NCBI RefSeq assembly: GCF_001562275.1
Contig: NZ_CP014304.1
Coordinates: 1,798,001-1,862,000 of the forward strand
Direction: 5' to 3'
Length of the DNA stretch: 64,000 nt
Source: Hymenobacter sp. PAMC 26628
GTDB taxonomy: Bacteria; Bacteroidota; Bacteroidia; Cytophagales; Hymenobacteraceae
Under the pieces are notes generated by a model, which saw nothing but the letters and a program-made list of their open reading frames with translations, ran no database searches and was not told the origin of the DNA. Numbering within the stretch: position 1 is the stretch's first letter; every line of letters begins with the position of its first letter. Positions 52,915-62,183 of this stretch are shown here, piece by piece. The position numbers and the translations under genes are program-made.

Positions 52915-54573
52915 TCAGTTTTTAACCGAATACACCTGCTTCCCGCCAATCCACGTCTGCTGCACCTTCGCGCCGTGCAGCTGCTCTTTGGGAGCCGTCA
53001 GCAAGTCGGTTTTCAGCACCACGAAATCGGCCAGCATCCCGGGCTTGATCTGGCCCTTGCGCCGCTCCTCGAAGCCGGCGTGGGCGGCCCAGGTGGTCAT
53101 GCCGCGCAGGGCATCGGGGCGGCTCAGGGCATTTTCCATCTGGAAGCCACCGGCGGGGAAATTCTTCGCGTCTTGCCGCGCCACGGCAGCGTGGAAGCCA
53201 TAGAGCGGGTTGATGTCCTCAATGGGGAAGTCGGAGCCCAGCGCCACCTGGCCATATTGCTTCAGCAGGTCTTGGTAGATGTAGGCCGTTTTCAGGCGCT
53301 GGGGCCCCAGCCGCTGGCCGGCCCAGTACATGTCGGAGGTGGCGTGGGTGGGCTGCACGGAGGGCACGATGTGGTACTGCCCAAACTTGGCCACGTCCTG
53401 CGGGCTCACCACCTGCGCGTGCTCGATGCGCCAGCGCCGGTCGGGCTGGCCGTGCAGCGCCGCCCCGTAAATATCCAGCAGCAGCCGGTTGGAGGAGTCG
53501 CCGATGGCGTGGGTGTTCATCTGGAACTTGGTGGCCGCCAGCTCCTTGGCCAACGCCCGGTAGTACTCGGGGTGTTGCAGCAGAAAACCGGTTTCCTCGG
53601 GCCGGTCGGTGTAGGGGGCCAGCAGCGCGGCCCCGCGCGAGCCCAGGGCCCCATCGGCGTACACCTTGAAGGAGCTGATGGTCAAGGCGTCGCTGAAATA
53701 GGGCCCCCGGGGTAAGTAGTACGCCTTGTTGGCGGGCGTGGGGTTCAGCATGGCGTAGAGGCGCAGGTGCAGCTGGCCGGCCCGCTGCAGCGCCGCCATT
53801 TGGTCGATGTTGGCCTTGTCGAGGCCCGCGTCGGCGAGGCTGGTGAGGCCCACGGCGAGGCAGTTTTGCTGGCCTTGCAGCAGCAGGCGCGCCGCCTCGG
53901 CCGGGCTCGGCTCGGGAATCTTGGCGGCCACCAGCTTCACGGCATTGTCCACGAGCAGGCCGGTGAGGCGGCCCCGGGCATCGCGCCCAATTACGCCGCC
54001 GCTGATGGGCGTGGCCGCCGTGACGCCCGCCAAGTCCAGCGCCTTTTGGTTGGCCACCGCCGCGTGCCCGTCCACGCGGGCGATGAGCACCGGCACGTTT
54101 GGAAACAGCCGGTCCAGCGTGTCTTTGGTGGGGAAGCGCTGGCCGGGCCAGTCGTTCTGGTCCCAGCCGCGGCCCGTGAGCCAGGCCGCATTGGGCTGCT
54201 GCTGGCGGTGCTGCGTGAGGCGGCCCACCGTTTCGGCCCACGACGTGGCCCCCACCAAATCAGCCGCTTGCAGCCCCAGCGCGTAGCGGTAGAAGTGGCA
54301 GTGCGCGTCGTAGAAGCCGGGGTAAACGAATTGCCCGCCGGCGTCCACCGTTTGCGTGGCCTGGTAGCGGCCCTGCAAGTCGGCCGACGTGCCCACGGCC
54401 ACAAACTTGCCATCCTTCACCGCGAAGGCCTGCGCCTTGCTGAACGTCGAATCAACGGTGTAGACCGTGGCGTTGGTCACGAGCAAATCGACGGCCTCGC
54501 GGCGCGGCTGGCAACCGTTTAGGGCCCCCAGCACCAGCAGGGCCGCGCTTAATTGAATAAAAAGTGAATTCAT
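52915..54573 (-). CDS. Amidohydrolase-3 (YtcJ-like) lipoprotein
   Basis: The ATG at 54573 opens a lipoprotein signal (MNSLFIQLSAALLVLGALNG then Cys), giving 552 residues, so the enzyme is probably tethered in the envelope. The metal-dependent hydrolase fold has YPGFYDAHCHFYRYALGLQ, LTGRGWDQNDWP, the substrate-side SSFKVYADGALGSRGAALL, FQMNTHAIGDSSNR, RWRIEHAQVVSPQD and VALGSDFPIEDINP. The composite metal ligands (HxH, His, His, Asp) are all present. YtcJ-type enzymes cleave cyclic or N-formyl amides; the true substrate is unknown. Confidence 0.92.
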   Translation of the reverse strand: MNSLFIQLSAALLVLGALNGCQPRREAVDLLVTNATVYTVDSTFSKAQAFAVKDGKFVAVGTSADLQGRYQATQTVDAGGQFVYPGFYDAHCHFYRYALGLQAADLVGATSWAETVGRLTQHRQQQPNAAWLTGRGWDQNDWPGQRFPTKDTLDRLFPNVPVLIARVDGHAAVANQKALDLAGVTAATPISGGVIGRDARGRLTGLLVDNAVKLVAAKIPEPSPAEAARLLLQGQQNCLAVGLTSLADAGLDKANIDQMAALQRAGQLHLRLYAMLNPTPANKAYYLPRGPYFSDALTISSFKVYADGALGSRGAALLAPYTDRPEETGFLLQHPEYYRALAKELAATKFQMNTHAIGDSSNRLLLDIYGAALHGQPDRRWRIEHAQVVSPQDVAKFGQYHIVPSVQPTHATSDMYWAGQRLGPQRLKTAYIYQDLLKQYGQVALGSDFPIEDINPLYGFHAAVARQDAKNFPAGGFQMENALSRPDALRGMTTWAAHAGFEERRKGQIKPGMLADFVVLKTDLLTAPKEQLHGAKVQQTWIGGKQVYSVKN

Positions 54574-54664
54574 AAAAAGAGGGACGTGCCCGCGGGCAAA
54601 TGAGAAATTGAAGCTGTCGTAGGAAGCCGTCGAAGGTAACCAAAACAGCTTCATCCTAATGATG

Positions 54665-54711
54665 CAAAAAGGCCGTCATGCAGCGCCCAGCGTTGCATGA
54701 CGGCCTTTTTG
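54665..54711. terminator. Bidirectional terminator
   Basis: Perfect 18-bp arms (54665-54682 and 54694-54711) with outer A5/T5. It lies downstream of the minus-strand AMP nucleosidase gene. The stem includes GGCCGTCATGC, recalling the dispersed repeat family. Confidence 0.85.
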
Positions 54712-54736
54712 CCGGATGTGGCCCAGTGAGTAATTC

Positions 54737-55507
54737 TTACTCGAACTTCATGTGCTTCACCGACTCGCCCGAATTCTTCAGCTCCAGCAGCGACTCGATG
54801 CCGATGGCCAGGTGCTGCTTCACGAAGCTGGTGGTCACCTTCGAGTCCGATTCCGAGGTTTTCACGCCCTCGGGCGTCATCGGGTTGTCGCTCACCAGCA
54901 GCAGGGCCCCGTGGGGGATGTCGTTCATGAAGCCACACACGAAAATGGTGGCCGTTTCCATGTCCACGGCCAGGGCCCGCACCCGGCGCAGGTAGTCCTT
55001 AAACTCCTGGTCGTGCTCCCACACCCGGCGGTTGGTGGTGTACACGGTGCCGGTGTAGTAGTCCAGCTCGTGCTTTTTAATCATCGACGAAACCGCGCGT
55101 TGCAGGCGGAAGGAAGGCAGGGCCGGAATCTCCTTCGGCAAGTAATCGTCCGACGTACCGTCGCCGCGGATGGCGGCAATGGGCAGCACTAAATCGCCGA
55201 GCTTGGTCTTTTTCAGGCCCCCGCACTTGCCCAGAAACAGTGCCGCCTTGGGCTTGATGGCCGAGAGCAGGTCCATCACCGTAGCCGCCATCGGCGAGCC
55301 CATGCCGAAATTGATGATGGTGATGCCGTTCGCCGTGGCCGTCTGCATGGGCTTGTCGAGGCCGCGCACCTCCACGCCGAACTGCTCGGCAAACATGTAC
55401 ACGTAGTTGCTGAAATTGGTGAGCAGGATGTATTGCCCAAATTCGCCGAGCGGCACGCCCGTGTAGCGTGGCAGCCAGTTATTTACGATTTCTTCTTTGG
55501 TTTTCAT
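54737..55507 (-). CDS. amn: AMP nucleosidase
   Basis: The ATG at 55507 gives 256 residues, the short Bacteroidota form without the N-terminal regulatory domain of E. coli Amn. It is a nucleoside-phosphorylase-like fold: GITIINFGMGSPMAATVMDL, LFLGKCGGLKKTKLGDLVLP, and the base/ribose region ALAVDMETATIFVCGF. The ending LLLVSDNPMTPEGVKT is typical. It hydrolyses AMP to adenine and ribose 5-phosphate in the cytoplasm, controlling the AMP pool. A bidirectional terminator follows. Confidence 0.92.
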   Translation of the reverse strand: MKTKEEIVNNWLPRYTGVPLGEFGQYILLTNFSNYVYMFAEQFGVEVRGLDKPMQTATANGITIINFGMGSPMAATVMDLLSAIKPKAALFLGKCGGLKKTKLGDLVLPIAAIRGDGTSDDYLPKEIPALPSFRLQRAVSSMIKKHELDYYTGTVYTTNRRVWEHDQEFKDYLRRVRALAVDMETATIFVCGFMNDIPHGALLLVSDNPMTPEGVKTSESDSKVTTSFVKQHLAIGIESLLELKNSGESVKHMKFE

Positions 55508-55622
55508 GGGGACGATAAGTGAATGGGTGAATGAAAGAATGAGTGAACAGGTGCTGAGAAAAACGGCCCGGGGGCCCTTCCTCATTCACCCATTCACTCA
55601 TTCTTGCATTGAAAGGGCCCCG

Positions 55623-55630
55623 TACCTTTG
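55623..55630 (+). promoter_or_regulatory. -7 element (TACCTTTG) close to a start codon
   Basis: TAnnTTTG ends 6 nt before the ATG at 55637. GGAGGTG between them also looks like a ribosome binding site, which is unusual for this phylum. Confidence 0.45.
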
Positions 55631-55636
55631 GAGGTG

Positions 55637-56107
55637 ATGCAAGTGTTGGACCTGCCGCCTTTCGAGGCCAAACTTACGCAATCGGCCACAAACCAGCCGC
55701 TTATTTGGGACGGCCTCCGGCGCAAGCACGTGGTGCTGACGCCCGAGGAATGGGTGCGCCAGCACGTGGTGCACTACCTGGCGAGCCACCTGGGCTACCC
55801 GCGCGGCTTGCTGGCCCTCGAGCGCGGCCTGCGCTACAACCAGCGCCAGAAGCGCACCGATCTGCTGGCCCTGGGCCCCACCGGCCAGCCCCTGCTGCTG
55901 GTCGAGTGCAAGGCCCCGCACGTGGCCATCGACGCGGCCGTGGCCCGCCAGGCCGCCACCTACAACCAAACCGTGGGGGCCCCGCTGCTGCTGCTCACCA
56001 ACGGCCTGGTGCACTACTGCTGGCGCGTCGATTTCGCGGCCCGCACCAACGAGCGGCTCGACGAAATTCCGGCCTTTGCGGCAGCCGTGGCGCTGGCTGG
56101 GCCGTAA
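55637..56107 (+). CDS. HsdR N-terminal-type (PD-(D/E)xK) nuclease domain protein
   Basis: The 156 residues form a single domain like Pfam HSDR_N_2. The nuclease motif is complete: Asp75 in KRTDLLALG, then Glu90-x-Lys92 in LLVECKAP. RQHVVHYLASHLGYP, upstream, is the helix typical of these proteins. It is a free-standing domain without helicase or methyltransferase partners nearby, so it is not part of a type I restriction system here. Stand-alone versions are widespread in Bacteroidota; their role is unknown. Confidence 0.85.
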   Translation: MQVLDLPPFEAKLTQSATNQPLIWDGLRRKHVVLTPEEWVRQHVVHYLASHLGYPRGLLALERGLRYNQRQKRTDLLALGPTGQPLLLVECKAPHVAIDAAVARQAATYNQTVGAPLLLLTNGLVHYCWRVDFAARTNERLDEIPAFAAAVALAGP

Positions 56108-56112
56108 GGCCT

Positions 56113-56245
56113 TTAGTTGTCAGTTGTTCGTTGTTAGTTGTTCGTTATTAGGTATCCGAAATTTTTATCAGTGGTTTCCGGCGAGCAGCTACACCAAAAT
56201 TCAACTGACAACTGACAACGAAAAACTGACAACTAACACCCATCC
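56113..56245. repeat. Simple inverted repeat of GTTGTCAG-like words
   Basis: The left side (AGTTGTCAGTTGTTCGTTG and on) and the right side (CAACTGACAACTGACAACGA and on) are inverted versions of the same low-complexity words, leaving an unpaired centre. It lies in the leader of the FAH-family gene. Confidence 0.5.
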
Positions 56246-56246
56246 C

Positions 56247-57110
56247 ATGCAATTATTCCGCTTCGGCCCGCGGGGGCACGAGCAGCCCGGCGTGCGCACC
56301 GCCGCCGGCCAGCGCCTCGACGTATCGGCGTTTGGCGAAGACTACCACGAGGCCTTCTTCGCCACCGACGGCCCGGCGCGCCTGGCCGCCTGGCTGGGGC
56401 CCCACGCCGCCCAGTGCCCCGCGGTGCCTGCCGATGCTCGCCTGGGCAGCTGCGTGGCCCGGCCGTCCAAAATCGTGTGCATCGGCCTGAACTACCGCGA
56501 CCACGGCGCCGAAACCGGCCTGGGCCTGCCCACCGAGCCGGTGTTTTTCCTCAAAGCCACCTCAGCCTTGTGCGGCCCCTACGACGACGTAGTACTGCCC
56601 CGCAGCGCCGAAAAGCTCGACTGGGAAGCCGAGCTGTCGTTCGTCATCGGTAAGCCAGCGTCGTACGTAACGGAAGCCGACGCCCTGGGCCACGTGGCCG
56701 GCTACACCATTCTCAACGACTACAGCGAGCGGGCCCACCAGCTGGAGCGCGGCGGGCAGTGGACCAAGGGCAAAAGCGCTGACACCTTCGCGCCGCTGGG
56801 GCCCTACCTGACCCTGCCCGCCGACGTGCCCGACCCCGAAAACCTGCGCATCTGGCTCACCGTGAACGGCGAAGCCAAGCAGGAAGCTACCACCGCCAAC
56901 TTGGTGTTCGGGCTGGCCAAAATCATCAGCTACGTCAGCGAGTTCATGACCTTACTGCCCGGCGACGTGATTTCCACCGGCAGCCCGGCCGGCACGGGCA
57001 TGGGCCTGCACCCGCCGCAGTACCTGCGCGCCGGCGACGTGGTGGCGCTGGGCATTGCGGGCCTGGGCGAGCAGCGCCAGCGCGTGGCGGCGTACCCAGG
57101 CCAGGAGTAA
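56247..57110 (+). CDS. Fumarylacetoacetate-hydrolase-family protein
   Basis: The ATG at 56247 gives 287 residues. The FAH signature KIVCIGLNYRDHGAETG begins the domain. Metal ligands are Glu127 and Glu129 in DWEAELSFVIG and Asp158 in YTILNDYSERAHQ. The end has GDVISTGSPAGTGMG. Members hydrolyse or decarboxylate 2,4-diketo acids (ureidoglycolate lyase-like, acylpyruvase-like). The order of motifs suits 2,4-diketo-3-deoxy-sugar-acid hydrolases as well. Substrate not decided from sequence. Confidence 0.9.
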   Translation: MQLFRFGPRGHEQPGVRTAAGQRLDVSAFGEDYHEAFFATDGPARLAAWLGPHAAQCPAVPADARLGSCVARPSKIVCIGLNYRDHGAETGLGLPTEPVFFLKATSALCGPYDDVVLPRSAEKLDWEAELSFVIGKPASYVTEADALGHVAGYTILNDYSERAHQLERGGQWTKGKSADTFAPLGPYLTLPADVPDPENLRIWLTVNGEAKQEATTANLVFGLAKIISYVSEFMTLLPGDVISTGSPAGTGMGLHPPQYLRAGDVVALGIAGLGEQRQRVAAYPGQE

Positions 57111-57214
57111 GGGCAAACGTGGGGCCCCGTTAAGGCATCTGGCGAACTTATTCGTCTACGCAATCAGCGGCTAGTTTTCACGCGTCGCGCACCTTTCCAT
57201 CAACGTTAATTAAC

Positions 57215-58243
57215 ATGAAATACAACCTCCTGGGCAATACCGGCCTGAAAGTATCGGAAATCTGCCTCGGCACTATGACGTTTGGCACCAACGGCGGCCG
57301 CTTTGCCGCCATCACTGGCGTGGACCAGACCGGGGCCGACGCCATCCTAAAACGCTCGCTCGACGCCGGCGTCAACTTCATCGACACGGCCAACGTGTAC
57401 ACCGAAGGCCAATCGGAGGAAATAACCGGCCAGGCCATCCGCAACCTGGGGGTGAACCGCGACGACCTGGTGCTGGCCACCAAGGTGCGCGGCAAAATGG
57501 GCGAGGGCCCCAACGACGCGGGCCTCACCCGCAAGCACATCGTGGCGCAGGCCGAGGCCAGCCTCAAGCGCCTGAACACCGACTACATCGACCTCTACCA
57601 AATCCACAGCTACGACCCGCTCACCCCCCTCGACGAAACCCTGCGGGCCCTCGACGACCTCGTGCGTAGCGGCAAGGTGCGCTACATTGGCGCCAGCAAC
57701 GTGACGGCTTGGCAGCTAATGAAGGCCCTGAGCATTTCGCACTACGAGCACCTGGAGCGGTTCGCGTCGCTGCAAGCCTATTATACCCTGGCCGGGCGCG
57801 ACCTGGAGCGCGAGCTGGGGCCCCTGCTGCTCGACCAAAAAGTGGGCCTGATGGTGTGGAGCCCCCTGGCCGGCGGCTTCCTCAGCGGCAAGTACACCCG
57901 CAAAAACCAAAAGGCTGAAGGCCGCCGGGGCGGCAATGGCTTCGACTTTCCGCCCGTCAACAAAGACCTGGCCTTCGACATCATCGACCAGCTCCAGCCC
58001 ATGGCCGAGGCCAAGGGCAGCACCGTGGCCTCGCTGGCCCTGGCTTGGCTGCTGCACCAGCCCGTGGTGAGCACCGTCATCATCGGCGCCAAAAAAATGG
58101 AGCAGCTCGAAGACAACCTCAAAGCCGTGGACGTAAAATTCACGCCCGAAGAATTGCAGCAACTGGCCGAAGTGAGCAAGCTGGCCCCCGAGTATCCGGG
58201 CTGGATGGTGGACTTTACCAGCGGCGACCGCAAGGCGGAGTAG
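57215..58243 (+). CDS. Aldo/keto reductase
   Basis: The 342 residues form a TIM-barrel AKR with the catalytic tetrad Asp57 (NFIDTANVY), Tyr62, Lys90 (LVLATKVRG) and His131 (YQIHSYDP). RYIGASNVTAWQL and STVIIGAKKMEQLEDNL are cofactor-binding elements near the C-terminus. It resembles the YajO/IolS group using NADPH. It reduces an aldehyde or ketone; the physiological substrate is unknown. A strong terminator follows at once. Confidence 0.92.
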   Translation: MKYNLLGNTGLKVSEICLGTMTFGTNGGRFAAITGVDQTGADAILKRSLDAGVNFIDTANVYTEGQSEEITGQAIRNLGVNRDDLVLATKVRGKMGEGPNDAGLTRKHIVAQAEASLKRLNTDYIDLYQIHSYDPLTPLDETLRALDDLVRSGKVRYIGASNVTAWQLMKALSISHYEHLERFASLQAYYTLAGRDLERELGPLLLDQKVGLMVWSPLAGGFLSGKYTRKNQKAEGRRGGNGFDFPPVNKDLAFDIIDQLQPMAEAKGSTVASLALAWLLHQPVVSTVIIGAKKMEQLEDNLKAVDVKFTPEELQQLAEVSKLAPEYPGWMVDFTSGDRKAE

Positions 58244-58257
58244 GTAAGTCGTAAACG

Positions 58258-58296
58258 AAATAAGCCTCCCCGATACAGTATCGGGGAGGCTTATTT
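58258..58296. terminator. Bidirectional terminator
   Basis: Perfect 19-bp arms (58258-58276 and 58278-58296) with a single-base loop and A/T ends lie between the convergent AKR and ald genes. Confidence 0.88.
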
Positions 58297-58385
58297 TATG
58301 TAGCGCGGCCTCGCAGAGTCCGTGCGTGGGCGGGGCCGCACGGAGCCGTGCAGCTACGTTCACGCGCGGACTTGCAGGGTTAGCG

Positions 58386-59513
58386 TTACGCCGTTACCGG
58401 CTCCAGCACGTCGGCTACGTCCACCAGGGGCAGGCCCCAGGCGTCGGCCACGCCTTTGTAGACGACCTCGCCGTGCACCACGTTCAGGCCGAGGCGCAGG
58501 GCCGCGTCTTGACGGCAAGCGGCTTGCCAGCCCAGGTTGGCCAGCTTCACGGCGTAGGGCAGCGTGGCGTTGGTGAGGGCCAGGGTGGAGGTGTAGGGCA
58601 CCGCGCCGGGCATGTTGGCTACGCAGTAGTGCACCACGTCGTCGATGATGAAGGTCGGGTCTTCGTGGGTGGTGGGGCGGCAGGTTTCGATGCAGCCGCC
58701 CTGGTCCACGGCCACGTCCACGAGCACGGTGCCGGGGCGCATGGTTTTCAGCATGTCGCGCGTGATGAGGTGCGGGGCCTTGGCGCCCGGAATCAGCACC
58801 GCGCCCACCACCAGGTCGATGGTTTTGATGGCTTCGCGGATGTTGTACTCGTTGGAGTACTGCGTCACCACGTTCTTGGGCATGAAGTCGTCGAGCTCGC
58901 GCAGGCGGTTCAGGTTGATGTCCATGATGGTAACCTGGGCCCCCAGGCCCGCGGCCACTTTAGCGGCCTGCGTGCCCACGATGCCCGCGCCGAGCACCAG
59001 CACGTGCGCCGGCTTCACGCCGGGCACGCCGCCGAGCAGAATGCCGCGGCCTTTCAGGGGTTTCTCCAGGTACTTGGCGCCTTCCTGGGGGGCCATGCGG
59101 CCGGCCACCTCGCTCATCGGGATGAGCAGGGGCAGGGCCCGGTTGGGCAGCTCCACGGTTTCGTAGGCCAGGCAAATGGCCTTGCGCTCGATCATGGCGT
59201 GGGTCAGCTCCTCACCGCTGGCGAAGTGGAAGTAGGTGAACAGCAGCTGGTTTTCCTTGATGAGCGGGTACTCCTCGGCAATCGGCTCCTTCACCTTGAT
59301 GATCATCTCGGCCTGCCCGTACACGTCGGCGATGGTGGGCAGCAACTGCGCCCCCGCCTGCTCGTACTCGGCATCGTCGAAGCCACTGCCGCCGCCGGCC
59401 CCGGCCTGCACCAGCAGCGTGTGGCCGTGCTTGCGCAGCTCGGCCACGCCGGCGGGCGTGAGGCCCACGCGGTTTTCGTTGTTTTTAATTTCTTTGGGAA
59501 CGCCGATAATCAT
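58386..59513 (-). CDS. ald: Alanine dehydrogenase
   Basis: The ATG at 59513 ([20 protein letters not shown]) gives 375 residues, the family length. Pyruvate-binding residues Arg15 and Lys75 (KVKEP) and the catalytic His96 (FTYFHFASG) sit at their standard positions. The NAD fold is [40 protein letters not shown] carries the catalytic Asp. It interconverts L-alanine and pyruvate plus ammonia using NAD in the cytoplasm. Convergent with the AKR gene. Confidence 0.96.
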   Translation of the reverse strand: MIIGVPKEIKNNENRVGLTPAGVAELRKHGHTLLVQAGAGGGSGFDDAEYEQAGAQLLPTIADVYGQAEMIIKVKEPIAEEYPLIKENQLLFTYFHFASGEELTHAMIERKAICLAYETVELPNRALPLLIPMSEVAGRMAPQEGAKYLEKPLKGRGILLGGVPGVKPAHVLVLGAGIVGTQAAKVAAGLGAQVTIMDINLNRLRELDDFMPKNVVTQYSNEYNIREAIKTIDLVVGAVLIPGAKAPHLITRDMLKTMRPGTVLVDVAVDQGGCIETCRPTTHEDPTFIIDDVVHYCVANMPGAVPYTSTLALTNATLPYAVKLANLGWQAACRQDAALRLGLNVVHGEVVYKGVADAWGLPLVDVADVLEPVTA

Positions 59514-59608
59514 AAGGTTGCGGGGTGGGAGTGGGGAGACAATAAGGATGCAAAACGCGGTGCAAAGATAGGGCCCCAACGGGCCGGGGCGGCTAAAAGT
59601 GCCGCCCG

Positions 59609-60121
59609 CTAGCCGGGTGTTTCGCCCGCTGCCACCAGCGCGCCCAAATCGAGGGGATGGGTGTACATGGCGATGGCGCCGGCCGCGTCGCGGGGCCATT
59701 CGGCGCGCGGCCGGTCCCAGTACAGCTCCAGGCCGTTGCCGTCGGGGTCGTTGAGGTACACGGCTTCCGACACGCCGTGGTCGGCCGCGCCGCGCAGCGG
59801 GTAGCCGGCCGCCACCAGCCGGCCCACCACGCGGCCCAGGTCGGCGCGGGTGGGGTAGAGCAGGGCGGCGTGGTAAAGGCCCGCCGCGCCCTGGGTATGG
59901 GCCGGGGCCCCATTCAGGCTGTTCCAGGTGTTCAGCCCGATGTGGTGGTGGTAACCCCCAGCCCCCAAAAAGGCAGCCTGCGCGCCGTAGCGCTGCTGCA
60001 ATTCAAAGCCCAGCAGGCCCTGGTAAAAGGCCAACGCTCGGTCGAGGTCGGTAACTTGCAAGTGCACGTGGCCCACTTGGGCCCCGGCGGGCGCGGCGTA
60101 GGGTGTGGGAGCTTCCGGCAT
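59609..60121 (-). CDS. VOC-family (glyoxalase/dioxygenase-fold) protein
   Basis: The 170 residues hold two beta-alpha-beta-beta-beta units. The metal ligands are probably the His in VGHVHLQVTDLDRALAF, His84 in GLYHAALLYPT and the Glu in GNGLELYWDRP. GGYHHHIGLNTWNS and DHGVSEAVYLNDPDGNGLEL match catechol-2,3-dioxygenase-like VOC proteins of Bacteroidota and Bacillota (CatE type). The substrate is unknown. It lies between the ald and AKR genes on the same strand. Confidence 0.88.
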   Translation of the reverse strand: MPEAPTPYAAPAGAQVGHVHLQVTDLDRALAFYQGLLGFELQQRYGAQAAFLGAGGYHHHIGLNTWNSLNGAPAHTQGAAGLYHAALLYPTRADLGRVVGRLVAAGYPLRGAADHGVSEAVYLNDPDGNGLELYWDRPRAEWPRDAAGAIAMYTHPLDLGALVAAGETPG

Positions 60122-60133
60122 GGAATTAAGATT

Positions 60134-60174
60134 AAAAAACTGGGGCCCCCAAGCAACGCTTGAGGGCCCCAGTT
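60134..60174 (-). terminator. Terminator of the YghZ-like reductase gene
   Basis: A 17-bp stem with one mismatch (60138-60154 and 60158-60174) is followed on the minus strand by T6. The stem contains GGGGCCC. Confidence 0.8.
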
Positions 60175-60183
60175 ATTAGGCGT

Positions 60184-61203
60184 TTAGGCCGCGGCTGTTT
60201 CCGCGGGCTTCTGCAAAATCTGCTCGATGCGGGCCAGCTCGTCAGCGCTGAAATCCAGGTTTTGGAGGCAGTGTAGCGAGTCGGCGAGCTGGGCGGGGCG
60301 GCTGGCGCCCACCAGCACGGAGGTCACCCGGTCATCCTTCAGCAGCCAGGCCAGGGCCATTTGGGCCAGGCTTTGGCCGCGGGCCTGGGCCACGGCGTTG
60401 AGCTGCTGGAGCTGGGCCACCACGGCGGGCGTCACCTGCTCGCGCTGCAAAAAGCCCGTGCTGCTCGCCGCCCGCGAGTCGTCGGGGATGCCCTTTAAGT
60501 ACTTGTCCGACAGCAGGCCCTGGGCCAGGGGCGAGAACGGGATGCAGCCCACGCCCGCCGCGCCCAGCACGTCGAGCAGCCCGGCCTCGGGGTCGCGCAC
60601 CAGCAGGGAGTACTTGGGCTGGTGGATGAGGCAGGGCGTGCCCATTTCGCGCAGCAGGCCGATGGCCTTTTGCGCCTCCTCGGGCCCGTAGTTCGACAGG
60701 CCTACGTACAGGGCCTTGCCCTGGCGCACGGCATGGGCCAGGGCCCCCATGCTTTCCTCCAGGGGCGTGTCGGGGTCGGGCCGGTGGTGGTAGAAGATAT
60801 CCACGTACTCCAGGCCCATGCGCTTGAGGCTCTGGTCGAGGCTGGCCAGCAGGTACTTGCGCGAGCCCCACTCGCCGTAGGGGCCCTCCCACATGTTGTA
60901 GCCGGCCTTGGTGGAGATGATCAGCTCGTCGCGGTACGCGGCAAAATCCTGGGCCAGCACCTTGCCAAAGTTCAGCTCGGCCGAGCCGGGGGGCGGGCCG
61001 TAGTTGTTGGCCAGGTCGAAGTGGGTGATGCCGTTATCAAAGGCGAGGTGCAGGGTTTCGCGGCCGGTGGCCAGCGCGTCCACGTCGCCGAAGTTATGCC
61101 AGAGGCCCAGTGAAATGGCGGGCAGCTTGAGGCCGCTTTTGCCGCAGCGGCGGTAGGGCAGGGCCTGGTAGCGGCCCGCGGCGGGGAGGTATTGGGGAGG
61201 CAT
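60184..61203 (-). CDS. Aldo/keto reductase, L-glyceraldehyde-3-phosphate reductase-like
   Basis: The 339 residues belong to the YghZ/Kv-beta-like AKR group: LPAISLGLWHNFGDVD, THFDLANNYGPPPGSAELNF (Asp63, Tyr68), IISTKAGYNMWEGPYGEWGS (Lys99) and DIFYHHRPDPDTPLEES (His140). The NMWEGPYG element is characteristic of YghZ, which detoxifies methylglyoxal and L-glyceraldehyde 3-phosphate. The C-terminus (SVLVGASRPAQLADSL) binds NADPH. It is the second AKR of this stretch but only distantly like the one at 57215. Confidence 0.93.
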   Translation of the reverse strand: MPPQYLPAAGRYQALPYRRCGKSGLKLPAISLGLWHNFGDVDALATGRETLHLAFDNGITHFDLANNYGPPPGSAELNFGKVLAQDFAAYRDELIISTKAGYNMWEGPYGEWGSRKYLLASLDQSLKRMGLEYVDIFYHHRPDPDTPLEESMGALAHAVRQGKALYVGLSNYGPEEAQKAIGLLREMGTPCLIHQPKYSLLVRDPEAGLLDVLGAAGVGCIPFSPLAQGLLSDKYLKGIPDDSRAASSTGFLQREQVTPAVVAQLQQLNAVAQARGQSLAQMALAWLLKDDRVTSVLVGASRPAQLADSLHCLQNLDFSADELARIEQILQKPAETAAA

Positions 61204-61217
61204 GAAAAGGGAAAGGG

Positions 61218-61997
61218 TTATTTGAACGGAACGGCGGTGCCGCTTTCCTTTACGAGGCTTTCGGGGACCAGGGTGCGCACCACGGTGGCGCGCAGCGTGA
61301 GCTTGGCCTCGCCGGCCGTGGCCACGTCGTTCGATTGCAGCGTCACCACGTCGGCCAGGGGCCCCAGCTGGCGCGGGGCGTACACCAGCTCCACGGTGGC
61401 GCTTTGGCCGGGGGCGATGGGGGCGGGCGGCACCTTGTAGCCCACGCAGTAGCAGGCGCTGCCCAGGGCCCCCAGCACGAGCGGGCTCTTGCCGGCGTTG
61501 CGCACCACGAAGCGCGCGCTGAGTTGCTGCCCACTTTCGAGCCGGCCGAAATCGTGCGCCGGGGCCCCTTCAATTACCAGGCGCGGCGAACGGGCCAGTT
61601 CGGCGGGCGTCAGGGTTTTTTTCTGCTCGTCTTTGGTCAGCACCGTGCCCTTGATGGTGAGCACGTGGCTGGGCTCGGCGGCGTTGCTGGTCACGGTTAC
61701 GGTTTTGTTGAACACGCCGGGGCGGCCGGCGCTGCTGTACACGGCCCGCACGATGCCCGACTTGCCGGGCAGCACCGGCGTTTTGGTCCAGTCGGGGGTG
61801 GTGCAGCCGCAGCTGGCCTGCACGTTGGCGATGACCACGGGCTGGTTGCCGGTGTTCTTGAACCGGAACTCGTGGGCGGCCTGCGTGCCCTCCGGCACGG
61901 CGCCGAAATCGTGTAGGTCGCGCTCGAACGTGAGCACGCCCTGGGCCCGGGCCCCCAGGGCGCCGGCCAACAAAGCGAGGGCGAAAAGGTATTTCAT
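61218..61997 (-). CDS. Exported protein with two DUF1573 domains
   Basis: The ATG at 61997 starts a signal peptide (MKYLFALALLAGALGARAQ) and gives 259 residues. Each half holds one DUF1573 immunoglobulin-like domain. The first has HDFGAVPEGTQAAHEFRF, and ANVQASCGCTTPDWTKTPV with the family's SCGCT motif. The second has HDFGRLESGQQLSARFVV and ends SACYCVGYKVP, a changed cysteine motif. The protein is periplasmic or surface-exposed. It lies 14 bp from the following reductase gene, so both may form one transcript. Function unknown. Confidence 0.88.
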   Translation of the reverse strand: MKYLFALALLAGALGARAQGVLTFERDLHDFGAVPEGTQAAHEFRFKNTGNQPVVIANVQASCGCTTPDWTKTPVLPGKSGIVRAVYSSAGRPGVFNKTVTVTSNAAEPSHVLTIKGTVLTKDEQKKTLTPAELARSPRLVIEGAPAHDFGRLESGQQLSARFVVRNAGKSPLVLGALGSACYCVGYKVPPAPIAPGQSATVELVYAPRQLGPLADVVTLQSNDVATAGEAKLTLRATVVRTLVPESLVKESGTAVPFK

Positions 61998-62183
61998 AAG
62001 TAGGAGCGTGGGGCGTGAAACCGGCGGCCCGCGGCGGCAAACTGCGGCGGCTGGCGGGCAAGGCAAATATACACCGGGCCCCCGCCCACCGGCTTGCCCG
62101 CGCCCGGTGCCCTATTTTTGCTCCGGCTCCGGCCGCTTCGTCCTTACCCACGCCCCACCCGCTCCACTTAAGTTTCCTAGCCC

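Noticed and set aside
52621..53715. Plus-strand frame running into the amidohydrolase gene
   Set aside because: It begins at TTG, reads through a perfect terminator and then follows the antisense of a clear enzyme gene.
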